NCBI GenBank assembly: GCA_022425485.1
Contig: JAKMFL010000060.1
Location: 83,349 to 147,348 of the forward strand
Length of the DNA stretch: 64,000 nucleotides
DNA from: Alphaproteobacteria bacterium
GTDB lineage: Bacteria; Pseudomonadota; Alphaproteobacteria; Puniceispirillales; Puniceispirillaceae
Direction: 5' to 3'
Within the stretch, counting starts at the first letter, position 1. Each line of letters opens with the position of its first letter. The notes under the pieces are model-generated. The model was not told the origin of the DNA. It ran no database searches and saw nothing but the letters and a program-made list of their open reading frames with translations. The translations under genes were made by a program, and so were the position numbers. Positions 53,969 to 62,429 of this stretch are shown here, one piece after another.

Positions 53969-54125
53969 AAAACTGTCTCCAAAAAGGCATGATAACGTTA
54001 GCTGTTATGCGACATTATATAGTATGGAATTAAAAAAAGACATATAGTTCAGAACAGATTATCAAGAAGTATGCGATTGCCCCCAAAACTTGCATAGGTG
54101 CTATTAGCAATAAAGGGGGGGAATT

Positions 54126-54177
54126 GCAGGCAAGTAACGCCAGCAAGTAACGCAGGCAAGTAATGCAGGCAAGTAAT
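54126..54177. repeat. 4 x 13-bp tandem repeat upstream of the AsmA/YhdP-like gene
   Basis: Units at 54126, 54139, 54152 and 54165 follow gc(a/c)(g)gcaagtaa(c/t); copies 3 and 4 are identical. The array ends 26 bp before the start codon and lies in the 235-bp divergent gap with bcp, so it occupies the leader or promoter. Confidence 0.93.
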
Positions 54178-54203
54178 GTTAGAAGAGATAGGCTTCACAA
54201 ACT

Positions 54204-57200
54204 ATGATAATGCGCCGAGTGGTTAAATTTTTTGCCCTCACATTTATAGTGATTATTGGCTTATCTGGCATAGTAGCAGGGGGTATGGCGGCGTGGCTGT
54301 ATAATCAAGGCGGCCTGAACAGCGCTGTAAACAGCTATCTGCAAGAACGCTTTCAGAGTGTAAATATTGGCTTTAATGAAATTGACTGGACGCTAGATAC
54401 AGCCCAGCCTGCGCTTATTATCACGGGCAAAACGGTGAAGCTTGAAGCCAATGAGCAATCTGTGGAAGTGCCAGCAATTGATCTTGTTTTCACGCCTGTA
54501 TCTCTTATCAAGCAAATGCCTAGCGCGGTCATTATTGACACAGACAGCTTGTCGGTCACGCATACTGCCGCAGGGTGGCAATTCGGACAGTCCTCTGCTT
54601 TTGAAGGGTTTGGTTATAATTTTCTCTCGCAAATGGGTGAAATCTGGCCAGATGGACTTTTGCAGCTTCGTATCCGCGTAAAAGAGTTATTCATAATTGG
54701 GGACGATGAGGGTGAGCCGCCTGTCCGGTTTCAGAATGTTCGTTTGATCGCAGCCCCCGAAGGCGGGGTGTTTGCCAATGGAAATGTTAGCCTGACGATA
54801 GGATTGAACCAATATTCTGATGCAGGTCAGATTGTGCCGCATTTAAATTTTGCCGCAACCGCAAATTTATTTTCTGGCTTGATAGAATTTAACCTTGATA
54901 TGCAGGTTTTCAGGATGGCAGCCCTCGCTAGCCATCTGACCCCCTATACAGGGCAATTGCCCATAGATATTGGCATGCTTACCGCGTCCCTTTCGGGTGC
55001 CTATGATAGTGCAGGGCTGCAGATTTTAAGCGGGTCTATTGGGGCAAGAGATGGCAAGCTAGGCTTTGCTGTATTCTCTGAATTAGGCGAGAGCTATAAC
55101 GCGCTTGATACCGAATTTGACTATAGCGCGGCCGATAATGCTCTAAAAATATCTAAAGCCAGCTTGCAAATGGCAGACGGAAAATCCTTTGCGCTATCTG
55201 CTAAGGTAAATGGGGTGCGGGGCGCGCGAGCGATGCTGACTGCTCAGCTGTTTGGTGAGGATATCGCGGTTCGGGATGTTTTGAAAAAATGGCCAAGCAC
55301 ATATGCCCCAGAGCTTCGCCAATTTATCTCTAAAAATAGTGCTGGCGGGCGGCTTCGTACGATTGCGGTGCAGCTTGCTGGCGGTCTGGACTGGCAGCAG
55401 CAGCAGCTGGATATCTCCTCTCTTGGGGTGTCCGGTGAAGTCTCTAACCTCCGCCTGTCCTACAAAGATGCGCAATATCAATCTATTGTTGGCACTCTGG
55501 GCGGGCAGTTTGAAATGGAAATGGGCGCTGGCGGGGAAATAAGTGAAGCTAAAGGCTCGCTATCGTTGCGGGATGGATTTGCGCGTGTTTCTGGTTTTGC
55601 GCCAACGGTAAAGATACCGCGCCTTGATGCGGTTTGGCGGCATCAGCCACAAGAAACTATATTGCAAAATTTATTTGTTGATTTTGAGCAGTATGGTCAG
55701 GTCTTGGCCAGCGGTAAGCGCTATTTAGTGGATGGAATATTTGAAACTGAAATTAATTTAAATCTGCCGGAAATGGATTTTGAACTCAGCCGTCATCTAT
55801 GGCCGGCCAGATTTGCAAAAGTAACGACCTCTTGGATGTCCCGTCACTTGAAGGGCGGACGGATAACAGATGGCCAGCTTGCCTTTGTGCTGTCAGAGCA
55901 AGCGGGCAAAATGCGTACCACCAAGCTAGAGGGTAGCTTGCCCTTTAGTCAGCTCAGCTATCAGTTGCATAAAGGCATGATGCCAGTGGAAGAATTGCGC
56001 GGCCAAATCAATTTTGCAGATAATATGCTGTCTGGTAATTTTGAGGCAGGCAAAGCAAACACCATTAGGGTGGAGCAAGCCCAAATTAGCTATGGGCCGC
56101 TGTTAAATTTTAAGGGGTCAAGAGAAATAGAGTTTAAGACCCTAGCCGCTGGCGATGTTACAGATGTTTTGGAAATTCTTGACCATCCCCGCATTAACCA
56201 AATCGACAAGCTTGGACTGCGCCCCTTTAAGATTAAGGGACAAAGCCGCTTTACCTTGGCGATTATGGGAGAGGTGCCGCTTGGCGGACGTTTTAAACTG
56301 GCTGATATTAGCGTAGATGGCACGCTATCTGATGCGGATATAGACGGCCTGCCCCTTGACCAGCATTTGCAAGATAGTGCGTTGGTTATATCGGCCAAAA
56401 AAGGGGAGACGCAAATCTCTGGCTCTGGCCGCCTGTCTGGCATTGACAGCGATTTTAATTATCGACGCTTGCCGGATAACAAAACAGAACTGCAATTAAA
56501 GCTAGCGAATTCAGAAGCGTTACCTAAATTCATTTCCGCGCGGATAGGCTGGCCACTTACCGGTGGTGCGGCCGCCCGCCTGAATATTACGGGGCGAGCA
56601 GGTAGCCGGGACGTAAAGGTTAATATCCGCTCAGATGTAACTGATTTGGGCGTTCAGCATGACAGCTTTGAATGGGCAAAATTGCAAGGTGAGAGCGGAT
56701 TTATCAATGCACAGCTTGTCTTTGAAGATGGGCAGCTAACCACGATCGAAGCGATTGATATTGAAACGGGAAGCTTGCGTGCTAAAGGGCGCATGACGAT
56801 GGACGCGAAAGGCGTGCCTAGCTTTGGGTTGTTGGAAGATTTGGTCTTTCCGGGTACCGAGCTTAAATCTGTTTTATTCCAACGAAGCGGGGATGCCAGC
56901 CTGTCCTTTACAGCAGAAGGTAAAACCCTAAATCTGCAGCCTTTGCGCCGCGATGATCAAATTAAAGAAGGGCAGGATATTCGTTTTGATATTACCGCGG
57001 ATAGAATTATTGTTGGGCCAAAGCTGAGCTTTTCTGGCGCGCTAACAGGGCAAACACGGCCCGATGGTAATGGTGAGGCGAGCTTGCAGGGGGCTGTATA
57101 TGTGAATGCCAAATTGCTGGTGAGTGAAGCAAGCTTGCAAACAAGCTTTGGCCCGCAAGGGGAATATTTACAGGGTGTTGGCCTCATTGGTGGCGGCGAG

Positions 57201-57863
57201 GCAGAGCTTTCTTACAAACCAAGCAAGGAAGCAGGCGCAACATTGATTATCCGTTCTGAGAAAGCCGGGTGTGTGTTGGCGGGGCTAGGGATAACAGACG
57301 CGATGCGACGCGGAAAATTGCAGATGCAGACCAACTTTTTGGATGCAAGTTTTGAGCGTTACTCTACCCAATTTGAAATTGATGATTTTGTTGTTATCGA
57401 GGCGCCAGCTGCGGTGCGGATGTTCTCTGTTCTTTCTCTTGCGGGGCTTTATGGCCTTGTTGAGGGGGAGGGTACAGCCTTTGCCAGAGGCGAGGCTTTA
57501 ATTCATTCTGATGGTGAAATGCATGAGCTTGAGCGGGTGCAAGCTGGCGGGGCTGCCCTTGGTATCTCCCTTTTGGGGCAAGTTAATAGAGGCGAGCGAA
57601 CATTGGATGTTAGCGGCAATCTGGTGCCTGCTAATCTGGTATCTACTATCATTGGCAGCGTGCCTCTGGTAGCAGAAATTTTAACAGGGGTGGATAGAAC
57701 AGGGTTGTTTGCTACACAGTTTTCAATGCAGGGCAGTGTTGATGACCCAGATGTAAGCGTGAATGCGCTAGCGTTAGCCCCCGGCCTGTTGCGGGATATT
57801 TTCAGCCCTAACTGGCTAGGCGCAGAGCGCGAACGCATTTTCGGCAAAGACGCCCAAAATTGA
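54204..57863 (+). CDS. AsmA/YhdP-like envelope protein (DUF3971 and AsmA-C regions)
   Basis: A 1219-residue protein with a single N-terminal membrane anchor (FFALTFIVIIGLSGIVAGGMAAWLY as the hydrophobic stretch) and a long beta-rich periplasmic body. Central sequence resembles DUF3971 (about 190-470), and the C-terminal third resembles AsmA_2/YhdP (GLYGLVEGEGTAFARGEALI, DPDVSVNALALAPGLLRDIF). Members of this AsmA-like group are thought to form grooves carrying phospholipids to the outer membrane. Size and anchor fit YhdP rather than short AsmA. The last codons are the first unit of a 15-bp tandem array. Confidence 0.85.
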   Translation: MIMRRVVKFFALTFIVIIGLSGIVAGGMAAWLYNQGGLNSAVNSYLQERFQSVNIGFNEIDWTLDTAQPALIITGKTVKLEANEQSVEVPAIDLVFTPVSLIKQMPSAVIIDTDSLSVTHTAAGWQFGQSSAFEGFGYNFLSQMGEIWPDGLLQLRIRVKELFIIGDDEGEPPVRFQNVRLIAAPEGGVFANGNVSLTIGLNQYSDAGQIVPHLNFAATANLFSGLIEFNLDMQVFRMAALASHLTPYTGQLPIDIGMLTASLSGAYDSAGLQILSGSIGARDGKLGFAVFSELGESYNALDTEFDYSAADNALKISKASLQMADGKSFALSAKVNGVRGARAMLTAQLFGEDIAVRDVLKKWPSTYAPELRQFISKNSAGGRLRTIAVQLAGGLDWQQQQLDISSLGVSGEVSNLRLSYKDAQYQSIVGTLGGQFEMEMGAGGEISEAKGSLSLRDGFARVSGFAPTVKIPRLDAVWRHQPQETILQNLFVDFEQYGQVLASGKRYLVDGIFETEINLNLPEMDFELSRHLWPARFAKVTTSWMSRHLKGGRITDGQLAFVLSEQAGKMRTTKLEGSLPFSQLSYQLHKGMMPVEELRGQINFADNMLSGNFEAGKANTIRVEQAQISYGPLLNFKGSREIEFKTLAAGDVTDVLEILDHPRINQIDKLGLRPFKIKGQSRFTLAIMGEVPLGGRFKLADISVDGTLSDADIDGLPLDQHLQDSALVISAKKGETQISGSGRLSGIDSDFNYRRLPDNKTELQLKLANSEALPKFISARIGWPLTGGAAARLNITGRAGSRDVKVNIRSDVTDLGVQHDSFEWAKLQGESGFINAQLVFEDGQLTTIEAIDIETGSLRAKGRMTMDAKGVPSFGLLEDLVFPGTELKSVLFQRSGDASLSFTAEGKTLNLQPLRRDDQIKEGQDIRFDITADRIIVGPKLSFSGALTGQTRPDGNGEASLQGAVYVNAKLLVSEASLQTSFGPQGEYLQGVGLIGGGEAELSYKPSKEAGATLIIRSEKAGCVLAGLGITDAMRRGKLQMQTNFLDASFERYSTQFEIDDFVVIEAPAAVRMFSVLSLAGLYGLVEGEGTAFARGEALIHSDGEMHELERVQAGGAALGISLLGQVNRGERTLDVSGNLVPANLVSTIIGSVPLVAEILTGVDRTGLFATQFSMQGSVDDPDVSVNALALAPGLLRDIFSPNWLGAERERIFGKDAQN

Positions 57864-57910
57864 AACGCCCAGAATTGAAACGCCCAGAATTGAAACGCCC
57901 AGAATTAAAT
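57851..57910. repeat. 4 x 15-bp tandem repeat spanning the end of the AsmA-like gene
   Basis: Units at 57851, 57866, 57881 and 57896 follow cgcccagaattgaaa. The first unit contains the AsmA-like gene's TGA (57861-57863), so each later copy repeats an in-frame stop. The array ends 20 bp before the tyrS stop codon (minus strand). Confidence 0.95.
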
Positions 57911-57930
57911 ATAAAAGCAACCTGTCTTTT

Positions 57931-59193
57931 TTAAGAGAGCTGCAAAATAGCGCGGCGCTTTTTACCAGCTGCAATTTGGGCACGCCCATCGGCATCAAAA
58001 TCTTCTGCCGCTAGCATTCTGTTCTCATCGCTGAGCGCAACATTATTCAGCCGCGCCCCACCACCGCGCATAAGCCTGCGCACTTCGCCTTTAGAAGCCG
58101 TAAGGCCAGACTGCACAAACGCATCAATAACACTAAGGTTTGTCATCTCTGCGCGAGGGATATCTAAGGTCGGCAACCCCTCTGCTATGACCCCATCAGC
58201 AAAGCTTTGCTGCGCGGTTTGCTCTGCCTGTTTGGCAGCTTCTGTGCCATGACATAGACTGGTCACTTCGTTTGCGAGAACAATTTTAGCCTGATTTATT
58301 TCTGCGCCATCCAGCCTTTCAAGCTGGGCAATTTCGGCCTCTGGTAATTCGGTGAATAGGCGCAGAAAGCGGCCAACATCTTGGTCTTCGGTATTGCGCC
58401 AGAATTGCCAGAAATCAAAAACAGGCAGGCGATCGTCGTTCAGCCACACAGCCCCTGCCGCGCTTTTGCCCATTTTTGCCCCAGATGCGGTCGTGATGAG
58501 CGGGCTGGTTAGGCCAAAGATTTCTTGGCTGTCCACGCGGCGTGTTAAATCCACACCGCTGACAATATTACCCCATTGGTCAGAGCCGCCCATTTGCAGG
58601 CTACAACCATAGCGGCGGCGCAATTCCAGAAAATCATAGGCTTGCAGAATAGCGTAATTAAACTCAAGAAAAGATAGGTTTTGTTCGCGGTCTAGGCGAA
58701 GCTTTACAGATTCCATACCCATCATACGATTAATAGAAAAATGGGCGCCAAAATCGCGCAAGAAACGGATATAGGCCAGCTGATCTAACCATTCCGCATT
58801 ATCCACCATCAGGGCATCGGTTGGCCCATCGCCAAAGACAAGATATTTTTCGAATATTTTTTTAATGCCCTGTTTATTTTCTTCGATATCTTGATCAGAT
58901 AAAAGCGGGCGTGCTTCATCCTTGCCAGAGGGATCGCCAATTTTAGTTGTGCCGCCGCCCATCAAAACAATTGGCTTATGGCCTGTGCGTTGCAATAGCC
59001 GCAGCATCATGATCTGGATAAGCGAGCCAACATGCAGACTGTTAGCCGTGCAATCAAAGCCGATATAGGCTGAAATAGGCTGTTGTTCAGCTAGCGCATC
59101 TAACCCCTCAAGGTTGGTTGCTTGATGCATATAGCCTCTGCTGATCAGGGTTTTTAAAAAGTCTGATTTCGGCGGGGTTGCGGTATTTTCCAT
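57931..59193 (-). CDS. tyrS: Tyrosyl-tRNA synthetase
   Basis: A 420-residue class I synthetase that charges tRNA-Tyr. The HIGH-like motif is HVGSL, the KMSKS motif is KMGKS in [16 protein letters not shown], and the tyrosine pocket is [16 protein letters not shown]-terminal S4 domain has [19 protein letters not shown]. The ATG at 59191-59193 (MENTATPP) is used; a longer frame reaching 59295 would overlap the hydrolase gene. It follows that hydrolase by 16 bp, so the two may share a transcript. Confidence 0.97.
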   Translation of the reverse strand: MENTATPPKSDFLKTLISRGYMHQATNLEGLDALAEQQPISAYIGFDCTANSLHVGSLIQIMMLRLLQRTGHKPIVLMGGGTTKIGDPSGKDEARPLLSDQDIEENKQGIKKIFEKYLVFGDGPTDALMVDNAEWLDQLAYIRFLRDFGAHFSINRMMGMESVKLRLDREQNLSFLEFNYAILQAYDFLELRRRYGCSLQMGGSDQWGNIVSGVDLTRRVDSQEIFGLTSPLITTASGAKMGKSAAGAVWLNDDRLPVFDFWQFWRNTEDQDVGRFLRLFTELPEAEIAQLERLDGAEINQAKIVLANEVTSLCHGTEAAKQAEQTAQQSFADGVIAEGLPTLDIPRAEMTNLSVIDAFVQSGLTASKGEVRRLMRGGGARLNNVALSDENRMLAAEDFDADGRAQIAAGKKRRAILQLS

Positions 59194-59209
59194 TATTTTT
59201 AGGTATCCG

Positions 59210-59884
59210 TTACTTCGGGTCTGGCAAGTCACTCGGCATATCTCGGCCATCATCCGTGCGGTCCAAATAGCGGGTGACAGCAACCATCGCTTCATCTAGA
59301 TGCGTGCTAAAGAAATGGTTTGCGCCGTCTATCATATCGACATCAATAACCACGCCTTTTTGTTTTGAGATTTTTTCGACAAGGGCTTGCACACGTTGGG
59401 CTGGCACTTGTTCATTCTCGCTACCCTGAACGATAAGGCCGCTGGCAGGGCAGGGGGCAAGAAAGGTAAAATCATGCGTGGAAGCTGGCGGTGATAAGGA
59501 AATAAATCCTGTAATTTCAGGGCGGCGCATCATTAATTGCATGCCAATCCATGAGCCAAAAGAAAATCCAGCTATCCAGCAAACATTTGAAGACGGAAAT
59601 TGTGCTTGTAGCCAATCCATTGCTGTTGCGGCATCGGCTAACTCACCATCCCCTTGCTCAAATGTGCCTTGTGAGCGGCCAACCCCGCGGAAGTTAAACC
59701 GCATAACCGCATAACCACGCGCCTGAAACAGCTTATAGGTCGCAAAGGTGACCCGATTATTCATCGTGCCATTTTTATGCGGTTCAGGATGCAGAACCAA
59801 TGCGGTTGGGGCATCACTTGTTGCACCCGGCATATATCGGCATTCCAGACGCCCTGCAGGGCCGTTGATAATCACTTCAGGCAT
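59210..59884 (-). CDS. Alpha/beta hydrolase (COG2945-type)
   Basis: A 224-residue serine hydrolase fold. The opening [14 protein letters not shown] and [18 protein letters not shown] (HP motif), [14 protein letters not shown], the nucleophile elbow GFSFGSWIG and a C-terminal [13 protein letters not shown] with the catalytic His are typical of the COG2945 family. The substrate is unknown. It lies directly upstream of tyrS on the same strand. Confidence 0.85.
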   Translation of the reverse strand: MPEVIINGPAGRLECRYMPGATSDAPTALVLHPEPHKNGTMNNRVTFATYKLFQARGYAVMRFNFRGVGRSQGTFEQGDGELADAATAMDWLQAQFPSSNVCWIAGFSFGSWIGMQLMMRRPEITGFISLSPPASTHDFTFLAPCPASGLIVQGSENEQVPAQRVQALVEKISKQKGVVIDVDMIDGANHFFSTHLDEAMVAVTRYLDRTDDGRDMPSDLPDPK

Positions 59885-60040
59885 TTTGACAGCTATCTCC
59901 CTTGTGGAATCGTAATTACGGCTTATATCTTAAACGACAAGCTATTCCAAGCCTGTTATGTATGTGTTAAGTTAAAGGGCTATTGAAGTGGCGCCTGATT
60001 TTTTGGTATCATGCGTTGGTGGACAAGAAAAGGAAACGCC

Positions 60041-60793
60041 ATGCTCGATAAGCTAAAAGCTGATCTCGATGCTATTATAGAACGCGATCCAGCGGCTGGC
60101 CACCGACTAGCTGCGGTATTTTTATATCCAAGTTTCCATGTGATGCTAGCCCATAGAATGGCCCATCCTTTATGGCGTGTAGGCTTGCGCTTTGTGCCGC
60201 GCTTTATCATGCAAGTTGCCAGATGGTTTACCGGCATTGAAATTCACCCTGCTGCCCAAATCGGCGCTGGTTTTTTTGCTGATCATGGCATGGGGGTGGT
60301 GATTGGTGAAACCAGCATAGTGGGCAAAAATGTCACCCTGTACCATGATGTAACGCTTGGCGGGGTAATGCCAGCGGTAGATTCGAAAGCACAAAAAACC
60401 ATCAAACGTCACCCGACAATTGCAGATGATGTTATTATTGGCGCAGGGGCACAGATATTGGGCCCTGTGACGGTGGGGAAGAGTGCGCGTATTGGCGGTA
60501 ATTCCGTTGTTACCAGAGATGTAGGCGAGGGACAGACAGTCGTTGGTATTCCAGCAAAAGCGATTAAACAAGCCAGCCGTGATAGCCAGTTTGAAGCTTA
60601 TGGCGTGAATGATATGCCAGCTGATGATGCGCAGAGCCGGACAATCGCGGCACTGTTTGCTGAGCTGGAGACGTTGCGGGCGCGGATAAATGCGGTTGCC
60701 AGTGAGGGTGCTATTGAGAATGAGGCGCGACATAACCCTAGCACTAGCGATGAGCCAGCCAGCAGTGATATTCAAAACCGTCCCCCAAAATAA
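60041..60793 (+). CDS. cysE: Serine O-acetyltransferase
   Basis: A 250-residue left-handed beta-helix acetyltransferase that makes O-acetylserine for cysteine synthesis. The ATG at 60041 follows AAAAGGAAA; an in-frame start 30 bp upstream is rejected. The sequence opens with MLDKLKADLDAIIERDPAAG, then YPSFHVMLAHRMAHPLWR. The hexapeptide region has ADHGMGVVIGETSIVGKNV and HDVTLGG with the active-site His/Asp. The C terminus (about 195-250) is a hydrophilic extension beyond the core. It starts the plus-strand sulfur block. Confidence 0.95.
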   Translation: MLDKLKADLDAIIERDPAAGHRLAAVFLYPSFHVMLAHRMAHPLWRVGLRFVPRFIMQVARWFTGIEIHPAAQIGAGFFADHGMGVVIGETSIVGKNVTLYHDVTLGGVMPAVDSKAQKTIKRHPTIADDVIIGAGAQILGPVTVGKSARIGGNSVVTRDVGEGQTVVGIPAKAIKQASRDSQFEAYGVNDMPADDAQSRTIAALFAELETLRARINAVASEGAIENEARHNPSTSDEPASSDIQNRPPK

Positions 60794-60866
60794 ATATATT
60801 AATAACTAAACAAATAAATAAGTCTGCATCTGTTTTAAGTCGAAGCTAGGCTGTAAGGTGAGTGGC

Positions 60867-61961
60867 ATGACGCCTGTTTATCTTGATTATAACGCGACTG
60901 CCCCGCTTTTGCCTGAGGCTGCAAAGGCAATGATAAGCCTTGCAAATTTGCCCGCTAACCCGTCCTCTATTCATCAATTTGGCCGCGCGGCGCGTTCGCA
61001 GATGGATAGGGCTAGACACCAGCTAGCTGATGCGCTGGCGGTATCGGTACATGAGCTTATTTTTACCAGTGGCGGCACAGAGGCTAATAATCTGGTGCTC
61101 GGCAATTATCGTCATATTCTGACCAGTGCAATAGAGCATGATGCGGTGCTAGCAGCCTGCCCAGATGCGCATATTATAGAGGTGGATAAGGATGGCCTTA
61201 TTCGCCTTGACCAGCTGGAGGCAGCGCTAGAGGCCCTGCCAGACGCAGATAGGGCAAAAACACTTGTTTCGGTAATGGCCGCGAATAATGAGACAGGTGT
61301 CATCCAACCTATCGAAGCGGTTGCGGATCTATGCAGGGCTTATAATGTAGCCTGTCATTCGGATATGATCCAATATCTGGGCAAGGCGCCTATTGACCTG
61401 AATCAGATGAAACTTAATTTTGCCAGTTTTTCAGCGCATAAGCTTGGCGGTCCTTCTGGGGTGGGCGCGCTTTACTGCCGCGCTGGCCAACAGCTGGTGA
61501 GCTTGCTTCGTGGGGGCGGTCAGGAACAGGGAAGGCGGGCTGGTACAGAAAACCTTCCCGGTATCATTGGCTTTGGGGCTGCGGTTGCCGCCCATGACAT
61601 CGCGAATATCAATGTTCAGGCAAGCTGGCGCGATGCGATGGAGGCGGATATTCAAAAGGCCTGTCCAGAAATTGAGGTGATGGGGGCAGATGCGCCGCGC
61701 CTTGCCAATACTTCTGCCCTATATTTGCCGTACCTATCTGCACAAAAGGCAGTGATGTTATTGGATTTAGCTGGCTTTGCGGTTAGTGCAGGCGCGGCCT
61801 GTTCGTCTGGCAAGGTAAAGGATAGCCATGTTATCACCGCGATGGCACGCGGCGAGGCGGCTGCAAATGTCATAAGAATATCGGCAGGCTGGCAGAGCAC
61901 AAAGGCGGAATGGACAGGGGTTGCGAAGGCCATAATAGAGATATATAAAGCGCAACATTGA
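60867..61961 (+). CDS. Cysteine desulfurase (NifS/IscS family)
   Basis: A 364-residue PLP enzyme that removes sulfur from cysteine as a persulfide. The ATG at 60867 (after AAGGTGAG) gives MTPVYLDYNATAPLLPEA. The Lys that binds PLP is in SFSAHKLGGPSGVGALY, and the persulfide Cys is in GAACSSGKVKDSHV. RRAGTENLPGIIGFGAA is also typical. It lies between cysE and a 2Fe-2S ferredoxin and two genes before mnmA, so supply of sulfur for tRNA thiolation or Fe-S assembly is likely. No iscU/sufU scaffold is adjacent. Confidence 0.93.
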   Translation: MTPVYLDYNATAPLLPEAAKAMISLANLPANPSSIHQFGRAARSQMDRARHQLADALAVSVHELIFTSGGTEANNLVLGNYRHILTSAIEHDAVLAACPDAHIIEVDKDGLIRLDQLEAALEALPDADRAKTLVSVMAANNETGVIQPIEAVADLCRAYNVACHSDMIQYLGKAPIDLNQMKLNFASFSAHKLGGPSGVGALYCRAGQQLVSLLRGGGQEQGRRAGTENLPGIIGFGAAVAAHDIANINVQASWRDAMEADIQKACPEIEVMGADAPRLANTSALYLPYLSAQKAVMLLDLAGFAVSAGAACSSGKVKDSHVITAMARGEAAANVIRISAGWQSTKAEWTGVAKAIIEIYKAQH

Positions 61962-62028
61962 CCTAATAGGTACAAGATATAAACAGCCCTATAAAAAGAC
62001 AGGGCAATATAAAATAGAAGAGAGCCAA

Positions 62029-62343
62029 ATGCCCACAATTAATTTCCTAAAGCCAGATGGCAGCAGCCATGCAATTACCGTTGATGAAGGTACGACCCTG
62101 ATGGAAGCTGGCCGTGATAATAATATGGGACTAGAGGGCACTTGCGGCGGTAGCCTGTCTTGTGCGACCTGTCATGTTATTTTCAGTGACGCTGATTATG
62201 CGCGTGTTGGCACTCCATCTGATGATGAAATGGATATGCTGGATCTCGCCTTTGGGGTTACTGAAACCTCGCGCCTTGGCTGTCAAATACGCATAAACGA
62301 TGCGCTAGATGGCCTGACGGTGCAGGTGCCAGATGATATGTAA
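62029..62343 (+). CDS. fdx: [2Fe-2S] ferredoxin (adrenodoxin/Fdx type)
   Basis: A 104-residue vertebrate-type ferredoxin. Cluster ligands are Cys39, Cys45 and Cys48 (C-x5-C-x2-C in TCGGSLSCATCHV) and Cys85 (RLGCQI). The acidic helix DDEMDMLDLAFG is the usual partner-binding surface. It probably delivers electrons to Fe-S assembly or related enzymes. The gene follows the cysteine desulfurase by 67 bp and its stop codon opens a 16-bp tandem repeat. Confidence 0.94.
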   Translation: MPTINFLKPDGSSHAITVDEGTTLMEAGRDNNMGLEGTCGGSLSCATCHVIFSDADYARVGTPSDDEMDMLDLAFGVTETSRLGCQIRINDALDGLTVQVPDDM

Positions 62344-62372
62344 GCCAAAATATATGTAGGCCAAAATATATG
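62341..62372. repeat. 2 x 16-bp tandem repeat starting at the fdx stop codon
   Basis: taagccaaaatatatg (62341-62356) and taggccaaaatatatg (62357-62372) differ at one base; a partial third copy (caggcca) follows. The first three bases are the fdx TAA. Confidence 0.88.
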
Positions 62373-62429
62373 CAGGCCAGAGTAATCTTAATTTAGACGC
62401 GAAACCGCAGTAAAAAGAGTGATGCCACT

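Noticed and set aside
57816..57998. Minus-strand peptide with ILGVS repeats
   Set aside because: It is only the translation of the 15-bp tandem array, overlapping the ends of the AsmA-like gene and tyrS.
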